A model generated the notes under the pieces. It saw only the letters and a list, made by a program, of their open reading frames with translations. It was not told the origin of the DNA and did not search any database. The position numbers and the translations under genes were made by a program. This document shows positions 36,729 to 47,600 of a stretch of DNA of 64,000 nt, piece by piece (position 1 is the stretch's first letter; each line of letters opens with the position of its first letter). This stretch comes from Albugo candida (lineage: Eukaryota; Oomycota; Peronosporomycetes; Albuginales; Albuginaceae): assembly GCA_905220665.1 (NCBI GenBank), contig CAJNAR010000156.1, forward strand, positions 1 through 64,000, written 5' to 3'.

Positions 36729-37386
36729 ATGCTTTTTCGCTCACGGCGAGTGATACAGCGTCAAACGCTTTTACATGCGCAATTTGCGCGCTTCTTGGCC
36801 GTACATAATGTGAATGTGCCATCCATGGGCGATTCTATCAGTGAGGGTACTTTAGTAGAAATACTGAAAGGGAAAGGCGAGTACGTTCAGGAAGATCAAG
36901 TTGTCGCCGTGCTAGAAACGGATAAAGTATGTCATTTGTTCAGGTCGGTTATTGATAGAAAAGTAATGTCTCGTTCGCCCATAGCTGAGTGTGGATGTGA
37001 GGAGTCCAGTTGCAGGAACGATTGTCACTTACCACGCGAATTTGGACGACAGCGTTGGAGTAGGAAAGCCGCTTCTGAGTGTTGATGACAGCCAAACATC
37101 ACAACAATCACAAGATACCGTAATGAAGAAATCGCCCTCGCCTCCATCCACTTCAGTTTCTGAAAAAGTCACAAAACAGTCGACAGAACAAGTTGAAGCG
37201 ACAGCAATTCGAAGGACACCGCTCATTCAATTTCTTGGAAAAAGAATGACAGAAAAGAGTGTCCCGATAGTAAGAAAAGAATTAAATGACCCGGCATCGA
37301 CGTCTCTCTCGTCAGAAAGCGTGAGAAGGGTGCCCCTTTCAGCTGCAGAAATCAAAGCTATCAATACAGGAATTGCATTTTTATGA
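36729..37386 (+). CDS. lipoyl-domain/Kgd4-like fusion, 2-oxoglutarate dehydrogenase complex
   Basis: Two exons (36729-36926, 36985-37386; 58-nt intron GTATGT...ATAG) give 199 residues. Residues 1-25 look like a mitochondrial presequence (MLFRSRRVIQRQTLLHAQFA). Residues ~27-105 are a complete lipoyl domain of the E2o type (PSMGDSISEGTLVEIL), with lipoyl-lysine Lys66 in ETDK at the exon end, then VDVRSPVAGTIV and VGVGKPLLSVD. A Ser/Pro/Gln-rich linker follows. Residues 142-152 (RRTPLIQFLGK) and 179-195 (VRRVPLSAAEIKAINTG) match the two conserved blocks of Kgd4/MRPS36, which tethers E3 to E2 in the 2-oxoglutarate dehydrogenase complex. No E2 catalytic domain is present. It is either a genuine fusion subunit or, less likely, an E2 relic. 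Confidence 0.78.
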
Positions 37387-37517
37387 TACTAAAAAGTTGA
37401 ACATTATAAGTTTCTTAAATGTCCGTTTTCATCGGCGATACTGATCTTTTCGGCGAAAAGCGTTGCTTACCAAACCGCATGGTCGATCTCTTCTCGTAAT
37501 TTACTAATTTAGTCGTA

Positions 37518-39702
37518 ATGCAATTGGAAGAATTCGTACGAGCGCTTCAGAGTTTCGATGACGACACCAACAGTCTATCAATTTGGGAATACAGCATTCA
37601 GACCCAAGAGTCAATCTTACCACAAATTGATTCATTTTTCACAGAGGCGTTTTCAGTACAAAGCTCACTCATTATTGCGCGTTATCGCCAAAACCCCATA
37701 CCCAAAAGAGTGACAACTTTTGCTGGCGTTATCTACGCGCTATACAGTGAAATCAATAATGCATTGGACAGAGATGCGAAACGTCCTCTCAGCAACGAGC
37801 AATTCGACGCTCTTTCTGGCGATTGCGGTCTTTTACATCTGACTCGATTGTTGCCATTTTGCCAGCTATTTGGCGCCGTAAACGAATCAGCAGGGCTCTC
37901 ATTGCTGAACAGAATCAGTACACTCTTTCCCCGTTCCTTTCAAAGTATGATAGATGAGTTAAACAGTTTGTACAAAGAGGTACTAAGCTTTTATCATTTA
38001 TTTATCGCTCTAAACCGTGATCCGTAGTATCTCGAAAACGCGCATAATGAACTGATGAGTATGCCATCTCGTTCAAAGATCACAATTTACAACGTATGGA
38101 TCACAAATTTGTTTGGTGCGACTTTATCGGTATCTGAAACACAATCTGTAGTCATTCCTACTAAGCGATCTTCTTCCAGTTCGCGAGCTTCACAGCATCA
38201 GAGCAATGTACAATGAACCTCGTTGGACTTCGGCTTCAAGAACGGGGTATCGAGCAGGAAGATGTATCAGATTTTTCAACAAGCCAACTACTTGGACCCA
38301 AAAGCATTGTCGCAGGTCTCATGAGATGTTACGAGAGCGATCTACCGCAATTTGTTCAAAAGGTGTCCGAAAGCGTTCAGGCGAAAGAAGAGGTGGCAAA
38401 TTTGCGACAATCTGTAGCTAATGTTCGCCTCCAACTTCTCAATGTCAGTATTAACAAGCAGTCGATAGTTGCTTTACTTGATCATTCGAATGCGTAGACG
38501 CTTGGATTCATTATAAAGGCGACCACGGAAATCGAATGTAAAATAGAACGGCGAGGAGAAATATTGCTCGAACTTGTCTCGCTTCTAGTCAGTCTATCCA
38601 ACGCAGAAGTTTCAGAGCAAGGAACGTACATCGCCGACTTATGGACGATAATGGGCTTCAAGGTATATATTTGCACGCAAAGAAGCGTCAAAGTATTCAA
38701 AGCCGTGTTGTATAGAATGTCATCGTTCCCTTCTTAAGAGAGGCACACATTGACGAAGATCGTATTTCTTGTCTTGAAGCTATCATCATGGCAGTGCCTC
38801 AACGGGGAGCTCACACACCCGGACACGGCCAGGGTAATGGCCAAGCTGTGCGTCAACACAATTTGACTCCAAAAGTTGATGGTAGGATGATTCAGAGCAT
38901 CAAGGAACTCTTTCCTACCTTTGGTGACGGCTTCACTGAGCTGCTATTAATCAAAAATGAGTATAATGTCGAGCGTGCTATCAATCAAATGCTGGAAGGA
39001 GACCCTTTACTGATCGATTCAGAGGCTCCACCAGAATCACTGCAACGCTCAGATCGAGAATACGCACGATTGTTGGCCACTCTATCAAATCAACCGGGGA
39101 AAAAGGAACTCTCGGGTCTCTATTCGTCGAATGCGACTTCCGATAATGGAAGTCGAGTTTGGCTCGGTAAGAAAGCACAAGACGAAGATTATGATCCTCA
39201 AGTAGCTCGATACGATCCCAATCTCGCGGACCTGACCAAAAGGCTCAACGAAATGCATACTCTGGAGCAGAGTGAGCTCGCTGATGATACTCCGGATGTG
39301 ACGTGCAAAATTGACGAATATGACGATGAGTACGATGACGAGTTTGATGACGAAATAATGATCAAAGCATCGAGCGAAGTTGAGACTTTGGATGATATTC
39401 TCGCATATAATCGTCGAGTTCGAGCCAAAGAAGAAGAGGATGCGTATTGGAAAAGCATGCGAAATCCAAATCACATTGATTCACAAGAAAAGTCGAGTGG
39501 TGGAGAGGCCGATGAAATCGACGAATCCAAGCAACGAGAGATCAACACAGAGACATCAAATTCGATGAACGAATCGACCACTCCACCGAATACAGCCAAT
39601 CCTCCAGTGTCCAAGCGATCTCGAGCTCGAGATACGGCAAACAAAAGTAAGAAAGCGAATCATCACCGCAAAGAACGCGCACTCAAGAAGCGAGGAGTTT
39701 GA
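37518..39702 (+). CDS. ASCC2: ASCC2, ubiquitin-binding subunit of the ASC-1 complex
   Basis: A five-exon model: 37518-37979, 38028-38129, 38180-38443, 38498-38662, 38716-39702, with introns of 48, 50, 54 and 53 nt, giving 659 residues. The joins remove every in-frame stop and keep helix-rich sequence like the N-terminal ASCC3-binding region of ASCC2. Residues ~386-430 form a CUE domain (IQSIKELFPTFGDGF, then NVERAINQML), which binds Lys63-linked ubiquitin. Next comes the acidic EYDDEYDDEFDDE run typical of ASCC2, and the protein ends in a basic tail (HHRKERALKKRG). The complex with helicase ASCC3 splits collided ribosomes and joins alkylation repair. Human ASCC2 is somewhat longer (757 residues). 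Confidence 0.85.
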
Positions 39703-39806
39703 TCCGAAATTCTCGTATTGTCATCAAGAAAATAGGACACGATCGGTGTTTGATCGTTAAAAATGCAAGCGATCTATTTTTGATAAATCGGAAGAATAAT
39801 CAATAG

Positions 39807-41570
39807 CTATTTCGTCGTGATACCACTAGGGGTGCCAGTAGATGGGGTTGAAGACGCGAGGCTGCTGCATGTGCCAACTAACCCGCTGTCAAACATTCCG
39901 ATTCCTTTTGGATTCTGACTGAAATGGTCTGAATCGATAATAATCGTAGAGGTGAATCCGGTCGCAAAGTGCCACTCAATATGGCAATGCAATAGCCACG
40001 CACCAGGATTGTTGGTGTAAAACTGAATGATAAGGAGACCAGCATCCTGACAGTTGCCAAGATTGTCTGCATTACATCCGGAGACGGTGACGACATCTCG
40101 TTCGAGGATTTCTTTCTTGTAGAGCGACGATGGGACTGGAGTATTCTCGCCGCAAGATGACTGTATTTTGTCAAGGGGAACATTGCCGACATAGAGTATT
40201 CGAAAAATGAATCCATGTAAATGCATCGGGTGTACAGCTGGGTTGAGATTGTAAACGAAAATGGTCTGAACAATGTCCGAACTGGTGAGGACGAGCGGGT
40301 TTGTACTGGCAGGAATTGACTCTCCAATTGTAATTGCAAAGAGCGTGGGCATAGTTGGAAGTACGAATGTAGCGAAGGGAGCCTGGTCGACAGATACGTA
40401 GCCAAGCCAGTTCGGATCAGTCGGTGTGGTTTTGATCGTAAACTGAAGTATAGAACAATTCTGCTTTGCTTCTTGTGGAAATTCAATTGGATTGAGTGAA
40501 GCGAGATCGGCGTCATTTTCAAGTGTTTCGATGGTATCCCAATCCTTTGTCTTTGGATCGCACTGATTCACGGCGTTTGCACCATAAACGATACGCCCGA
40601 GCCCGACTGGATTGAAATCAGAGGGGAATTGCTCTCGTGGAAGTGACGTGAACGGCGGTCCAAAGTTTGATTTACAGCGCATGAAGAATTGCTCATTGTC
40701 ATTACCCACGGCTTCAACCAGCACATCCATGGTCTGTGCCACAAACAGCCGAACTGAGTTGAGCTTCTTTGATGGTTTGACTCTCACACCATCGGCTGCC
40801 ACTACAGTCATTGTATGACCGTCCACACTAAAGTTGAGCGGTGCAAAGCCAGCCATATTGATAAGACGGAGACGATAGATCTTACCAGGAGTAAAAATCA
40901 GCGTGGTTAGTGGCTGCCGATCCGTACAGACTGGAAAGCGCTTTTTGTCGACTAGTGTGCAATTAATGCGACCACGATTGTTGATTAGCACCGTATTCCA
41001 TACTGGTTTGGCTCCGCTCGGATTCAAAGTTATGTTGGTGAATTGATTGAATAGGCTTGCACTTTCCTCGTGATACCAGTCAGCCAATTGCAAAACGTAA
41101 TCTGCGTCGTAGACCATCGGTAGTTCATCTGGTGAATCTTCAACGATCATTGCACCGCGAAGACCGTCCATGTACTCGGTTTTCAGATGCGCGTGGAACC
41201 AGTGTGTACCGCATGGAAACGCAAAGAAGTCGTATACGATCGTATTTCCAGTTGTAAGAGGACATTGAGTGATCCCACCAACACCATCCATCTCTTGAGT
41301 TTCCTTCTGAAACAATCCATGCCAATGAATAGCAACGCCCTCAGGAATCTCACTTTTGGTCGTGATGATGATTCTGTCTCCGCAGTTAGCTCGGATCGTG
41401 AAATGGGATGCTCGTTCGCCATTGATTCCAATGACACTTCGTTCAACACCATCAAACGTAGCAAGAAATCGTGTGATATTCCATTCGAGCCTCACAATTT
41501 CTGCCTTGGGTAGCAGTGCTGGAGCGAAAGTATACAGAGCCGTAAACAGATACTTTGCAAGTCTTTTCAT
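39807..41570 (-). CDS. secreted laccase-like multicopper oxidase
   Basis: A single-exon gene of 587 residues. Residues 1-23 form a signal peptide ending in a hydrophobic run before KAEIV. All four copper-binding blocks are present: IHWHGL, HWFHAHL, HPMHLHG and LLHCHIEWHFATGF, giving the ten His/Cys ligands of the type 1, 2 and 3 coppers. The residue ten after the type-1 Cys is Phe, as in high-potential laccases. The C-terminus is Ser/Thr-rich. These enzymes oxidise phenols or metals with reduction of O2 to water. An extracellular or cell-wall role (phenolic detoxification, wall cross-linking, iron oxidation) is possible; sequence alone does not choose. It converges on ASCC2 with a ~100-bp gap. 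Confidence 0.92.
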   Translation of the reverse strand: MKRLAKYLFTALYTFAPALLPKAEIVRLEWNITRFLATFDGVERSVIGINGERASHFTIRANCGDRIIITTKSEIPEGVAIHWHGLFQKETQEMDGVGGITQCPLTTGNTIVYDFFAFPCGTHWFHAHLKTEYMDGLRGAMIVEDSPDELPMVYDADYVLQLADWYHEESASLFNQFTNITLNPSGAKPVWNTVLINNRGRINCTLVDKKRFPVCTDRQPLTTLIFTPGKIYRLRLINMAGFAPLNFSVDGHTMTVVAADGVRVKPSKKLNSVRLFVAQTMDVLVEAVGNDNEQFFMRCKSNFGPPFTSLPREQFPSDFNPVGLGRIVYGANAVNQCDPKTKDWDTIETLENDADLASLNPIEFPQEAKQNCSILQFTIKTTPTDPNWLGYVSVDQAPFATFVLPTMPTLFAITIGESIPASTNPLVLTSSDIVQTIFVYNLNPAVHPMHLHGFIFRILYVGNVPLDKIQSSCGENTPVPSSLYKKEILERDVVTVSGCNADNLGNCQDAGLLIIQFYTNNPGAWLLHCHIEWHFATGFTSTIIIDSDHFSQNPKGIGMFDSGLVGTCSSLASSTPSTGTPSGITTK

Positions 41571-42299
41571 TGCGTGGAGAAAAGCTAGTGTGCTAGCTGG
41601 TAAATTTAATTGTGATTCTCAGACCACCAGTACAAATACGTAGGTGGCAGGTGAGATATTTTACTACAATGAGCTGTTTCGAGCCTTTATGCTGTAACGT
41701 GGCAAGTACAACCCACCACGTTCTGCAGCAATCCACACTTCCAATCAATGTGCACCCATCTCTGGCGGTCCACCTATACCTTCAACTTGACAGTATGGCC
41801 ATGTGTTTGTGTTTACGTTCGTAAGCGTTTGGGTACAACATACTGCATTCATATCGCAGTCATATGGGCATCCTTCTGTTAATGACTCACTGCCGTAGTG
41901 TCACAGAGACGAAGTTTACAATTACTCAATACGTTAAAATGGTTGAAATTCAATGAGAATCATAAGTCAGTGGAATAGTCAATTAATCCCTTCTTTGAAT
42001 TACACAGTGAGACATTATGTAAAAGAATGAAAACCGTTGATTCCGCTTGAAGTTGCGCTTGCAAGAAAAGAGAGCACGGAATGATAGAAAGATGGACAAA
42101 TGCTCGTGATCGCATAAGCGATTAGCGCGTACCCTGTGTCGATATATAGTCAAGTACAAGTGATGCTTTCGTGCAAAACGAATGGACTCGTTGGACGCCA
42201 CGTGACGGTGGAGCAACGCATCACGTCGACGTGGCAATATAACCAATCCGTTAAGTGTATTAAAAAAAAGTTTTTTTCGCTGATGATGGAATAAAGTCT
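41571..42299. other. intergenic region between divergent genes
   Basis: About 730 bp between the laccase gene (minus) and the five-exon gene (plus). Small frames on both strands are not convincing. It probably holds the promoters of both genes. A poly-purine/poly-T stretch near 42260-42280 lies just before the plus-strand ATG. Confidence 0.4.
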
Positions 42300-43696
42300 A
42301 TGGATTCTGAAACTCTTTGTCGCGCTAATGCAGAAACTTGCAAAGTTTCTAACCATCAAGAAAAAGCTAACACGACCATATCTATCCCATTGTCAAGCTT
42401 AGTGAGTAAACCAGGATGTCCGAATAGCCCAACCTTACATAAGAGAATCTCAGGTTATTCAGCACAATTGAAACTTCGTAAAGTAGAATCCCGACCGCTG
42501 TTTCAGGTATTATTAAAGCTAAAACACACATCTTCTTGTCGTGATCCAATTCTCCGTAGAACTTTGATGAGGAGGCTTTCCAAATCAAAGCACCGACTGC
42601 GATGATGCGATTTGTTGATACGTTGCGGTATCATCGTCCGACGGAAGAAGAGAGGTCTTACTTGGCAGTCCCGAGTTGTAAAGAAAGACTGTGCATGCAT
42701 GAGCTACAGGATGTAATATGAGTTTCTTTATCGCCACTACTGAAAATGCTCAACTCTGCTGCTTAGATTCTTATTTGTTGTGGCGCACGGAAAGGATTCC
42801 GCTTTAGTTCGGAAGAAATAAGGAGTTTTCGATATGTTACACAGCATCTCAACAGTTTTTATGCTCGATTGGATACCGCCTTTGTCACCATGCCTCTACA
42901 GGTATCTCGATACAGATTCGAGAACAGCGCAACTCGAATTCAAGACAATCCTCAACTTTTCAGAATCATGGATTTGGATAGTGATGAAATTCTCAACCGG
43001 ATACACAGCGAAGAAGAGCGTATTTGCTTTCAGGCATTTCATTTCCAGTGGCTGGCTCAGCAATACCTGGTCCATTTTGATCATCTTCGTAACAGTATCG
43101 AGGGAATTCGGCATCGTTTTCAATCATCTGAATGGCATTGTATTTCCGAAAGATCTAGTCGCGACTTGGTCGATCCTGGTAAGCATACGCCCTCGATAGG
43201 GTCGACGCTCGGCTCATTTTGCTTTGATCATAGTTGACGTAGAGATTGAAGCGAAGACTCAGCATCCATTCCCATCATTTTTGTACGTGTTGGTCCAAAA
43301 ATATCATCGAGAAAAGCGAAATCAAGCCACACTTTGGACACCATCATTGCCTTGGCAACCAGTCGATTCAATTGCGGCACTCGCAGATTTTATCATTGAC
43401 TTCTTATGGCCGACAAGCGGTATGCCATTACCTCTTTCATTTGGAGAAATAGAATCCGTTCGGTTCTTACTGAGAATTCTGTGAGTCGTTCTGTACATTC
43501 ACACAGTTGCATCCCCTCTGACGCATTTGGTAATTACAGGAAGGTGGAATTGAATAGCATCGAGTCGCTTTGCCATCGAGTAATTCTCCCGCAAGTCGGC
43601 AGAGGTCACACGACTCGGAAAGGATTTCAGAAGCTCATCTATCAGTTTTTAGTCACTGTGTATGAATTGCGGCATATTCCACGCAAAAATCGATAA
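42300..43696 (+). CDS. unrecognised five-exon gene
   Basis: The hand-spliced model is 42300-42506, 42560-42712, 42767-43178, 43234-43480 and 43540-43696, with introns of 53, 54, 55 and 59 nt, all GT-AG. It gives 391 residues without stops. The product is soluble and mostly helical, with pieces such as FDEEAFQIKAPTAMMRF, HRPTEEERSYLAVPSC, DSDEILNRIHSEEERICF and RVILPQVGRGHTTRKGFQ. I recognise no domain. The clean joins argue it is real. The 3' end is uncertain: open sequence continues in other frames (43920-44123, ending RKRSRNKRILRNGCC), so one or two more exons may follow. A 62-nt GT-AG segment inside exon 3 (42901-42962) could be an optional intron. Confidence 0.55.
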
Positions 43697-44671
43697 ACTT
43701 GCACAAATACTTTATCCGCGGATTATTCCGCGTAGTGTACATATCCTATCAGTCGAGTCTATTCTTTGTATGAATGACATATCTTATACGATTAAGGGGA
43801 TCGCTTTCGTCTTTCTCTGAGTCATAGTTTGGTCATCCTATCGCTTTCGTCAGACAATTCACACAGCAGTAAGAAGTAATTTTCTCTTTGTTAGAACGTT
43901 CGCATTCCAAGAAGATGTTTTGTTACATCGTTTCAATCGACGCATATCGATCGATTCCGCAAACTTTGTCGGCTGTGATGAGACAACGCGTTTGCAACAA
44001 TGCTCTACATCAATTATAGTGAAAAGTGCAACCCTACCGCAAAGCGAACTGACTTTCCTAAAGCCAGTTCATTTAAGAAAACGGAGTCGAAATAAGAGAA
44101 TTCTCAGGAATGGATGTTGTTAACGAAACGTAATTGGACAAAGCTATGGACTATCTGGTCTTTATTATGCCTTCGACTCGTGTCACCACAAACTGGACAG
44201 CTCGGCGAAAGTCTTACCGTGAGCTCACATTCACTGGAACCGAACATGTACTGGCGTAGAACCGCATCTTGCGAGCAGACTGTCTGATAATCGCACGCTA
44301 AGTGTATAAGCTTTTCATAGTTGATATTTGGTGACAAGTCAATTACAACAGCTTGAAGAACGCTTCCCATTGACTCATAGCGTAAAAATCCTATATTCCT
44401 GCCCACATTCCATCAGGAAAGCATAAAGTTCGGAACGCAGCTGCGTCTCCGCTCTCTACAGTGTAATAGGGTCAAACCTCTCTGGTTAAAGCTCAAATTC
44501 TCGGCTGATTATATTTTTACTCAGCAGTGAAAGGGGGTACTTTCTTGTCGATGTTTTGATATTCCAACTCGCTCCCGTCTAGAGAAATAACGTACATCGT
44601 AGGCGTTTTACTTTAGCTGTCGAGTTGACTTTATTTATACGCGAAAGTCATTATCGAAACTATTTGCAGTC
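43697..44671. other. possible 3' exons, then spacer
   Basis: The plus frame 43920-44123 is protein-like and basic and may be the last exon of the preceding gene, after an acceptor near 43894 (TTAG), but I could not find a donor in matching phase. A minus frame 44104-44406 contains a CPVC pair and is otherwise unassigned. The last ~250 bp before 44672 look non-coding and should hold the myosin promoter. Confidence 0.35.
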
Positions 44672-47600
44672 ATGCTCAAGGTCGGTGTCATGGTAGAGGT
44701 CAATGTGGCCACAAACAAGTCGGAATCGATTTCGTCTGAGAAACACGAGTGCGATTGGGCCCCAGCGGTTGTGATTGATCGATATATGAGCCCAATTGAC
44801 ACCAATGGTGCTATTCTTGTCATTGAGATGGAAAGTACCTTGGAAATTAAAGAGTTTCTGGTACCCGAAGATCCGCTGCAATGGATTCCAGAATTACGTC
44901 CTTATTCGGACCCAAATGGACACAGGCGACAGAATGAAAACGATACAGCCGAACAGGTCGAAGATTTAACCAATTTGAAAGAGCTCGATAGTTTTTCAAT
45001 ATTGGCGACTTTAGAATCACGATTCAGCCAGAAGAAGATATATACGAATACAGGCTCTATATTACTCGCCATCAATCCTTTCCAAGGAATGCCTTCTCTC
45101 TATCATTCCTCGCAAATGACACATTACTTGGCACATTTCGAGGCACTCAACACGTCTCCAGCGGTACCAATGGACAATCCAGCATATCGGGCATCGGATT
45201 CTCCGGCCTCTCCCACACGGCTTTCTACAAACGGGAGCAAGATATTACCGCCTCATATCTACCAAGTCGCAGGAGAAGCATTCCGAGCCATGCGGAATCC
45301 ACTTACCGGTCGACCCACCAATCAATCGATTTTGGTCAGCGGAGAAAGTGGAAGTGGAAAAACCGAATCGACCAAGTTCCTTATGGAATATTTAGCTCGT
45401 GCTGGCGATCCACAGAATAGATTATCGACCGTCAGCAACCGTTCGTCCGCTTTATCAACAGCTTCGACAGCGTCAGCTACGACCAATTCACAATCAAGCA
45501 CAAGCAGCAAGAACAATAGTGCGCCTTCATACTCGCTCAGTATTGCTGCTAAAGTCTTACAGACAAACATACTATTGGAATCATTCGGAAATGCCCGGAC
45601 ATTACGAAATGATAACTCGAGTCGATTCGGCAAGTTCATTAAGCTCCATTTCACTCAGCATGGAAAGCTAATTGGTGCGAGTATCCAAACATATCTCTTG
45701 GAAAAGGTCCGATTAGTATCACAAACAGCACAAGAGCGCAATTATCACATTTTCTATGAGATGATGCTTGGGGCTTCTGAAGATGAGCGCAAACGATGGC
45801 GTCTGAGTCCATGTTTGACAGCGTCTTTGACGCAGAAAGAGAAGGAAGCAGAAGCGTTTGCTGCCTTCCGATATCTTAATCAAAGCGGCTGTGTGGAGCG
45901 GCGTGATGCGGTGCAAGAGCGTAAAATGTACAAAAAAGTGATTGCAGCAATGTCTGACATCGGTTTTACTTCGGATGAGATACAGGGAACATTCGACTTA
46001 TTGGCGGCGCTATTACACATTGGAAATCTGACCTTTGCGCATGAGGATGTCGGTACAATGGATGCATCTTCGACCACCGATTTATCTCCACAGTCTGTTC
46101 AATCGCGCGATTCTGCTGCTTTTCTCTTATCTGTCGACGCAAATCAGCTCGAAAAAGCGCTCAGTGCACGTAAAATCCGCGCAGGTAGCGATTTCGTAAG
46201 CGTTAAATTATCAGCGGAACAAGCCAACAATGCACGTGACGCCTTCACGAAATCACTTTACAGCCGATTGTTCGACTGGCTCGTGTGGAAGATGAATGCA
46301 TTTTTCAAAGCAGATACTGTGGAGAAATCGCATTCCAGCACGCGATATATTGGAATTTTAGACATTTTCGGCTTTGAAGTCTTCCCACAAAATTCATTCG
46401 AGCAGCTTTGTATCAATTTCGCAAATGAAACTCTGCAGCAGCAATTCAATGAGTACGTGTTCAAAATGGAGCAGAAAGAGTACGAAGCGCAAGGTGCGGA
46501 TTGGAAATACGTCGAGTATTCTGATAATCAAGAGGTCCTTAACCTCATTTCACAGCGTCCGACAGGAATCCTACCGCTTATTGATGAAGAGTGTCTGATG
46601 CCAAAAGGGAACGATACGACTTTAGCGTCGAAATTGTATCGAGAACTGGATACTCATCCGCGATTTTTGGCTTCTCGCACGCAAAAGGCGAAAGGAATGT
46701 TTGTGGTCGCGCATTACGCCGGTGACGTCGAGTACTCGACCAGCGGGTTCCTTGACAAAAACAAAGACCTTTTGCATCAAGAGGCTGTGGATTTATTTCT
46801 GAATGTTCCTCGTGAAGGCAACTTTGTTCGTCTTCTTTGTGAGTTTGGGAATTCATTTCCACGCGCGAAATCGTCGCCACGCTCGCGAGCTTCGGTAAGC
46901 AAACAACGAGGAGCCAGCGTTTGCTGGCAATTCAAGGAGCAATTGAGTGATTTGCTCGAGACACTACGACAGACGAATCCTCATTATGTCCGCTGTCTGA
47001 AACCAAACGATTCGTGCTCACCGGAGCTGTACGATCGTGATCGTGTCCTGCATCAGCTCAAGTGTAATGGAGTCATGGAAGCTGTCCGTGTGGCCCGAGC
47101 TGGATTTCCTGTTCGAATTCTCCACGAGGAGTTTCTTGCTCGGTACTTTAGCCTGCGCTTCGACAAGAAACGGCGCACTCAAGCAAACGCCGATACACGC
47201 GGTCTATCTGCGAATTCGCTTGTTATCGCAACCGTACGCGATCTACTGCAGGATGTATGGGTACTAATGTCAAAATCACTGCCTGCGCCCAACAATAGCG
47301 ACGAATTCGCTTCCATGTGTCTCGCAATGGGAATGCAAATGGGAATCAGTAAAACGTTTTTGAAAAAAAAAGCGTACGAGCAATTGGAAGCATTGCGATT
47401 ACAAAGTATCCGAAAGCATATGATTGTGGTCTATAGCTCAATTGTTTGCAATCACGCTCGTCGTCGGTTCTTGCGACTTCGTCGAGCGATTATTGTGCTT
47501 CAAAGTGTGTATCGACTCCGAAAGTATCAGGCTCAGACTCGTGCTCACAAGCGCAGTGTGATAAACGCTCATGCCGTCAAAATGCAAAGTTTTGTGCGGA

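Noticed and set aside
39198..39458. Serine-rich minus frame opposite the ASCC2 acidic region
   Set aside because: Antisense of the Asp/Glu/Tyr run in ASCC2, with no independent support.
39878..40522. 214-codon minus frame inside the laccase gene
   Set aside because: Same strand, different frame. The laccase frame carries all the copper motifs across this stretch.
42834..43199. Plus frame with hydrophobic content suggesting a membrane protein
   Set aside because: It overlaps exon 3 of the five-exon gene in another frame. The exon-3 frame joins neighbouring exons and this one does not.
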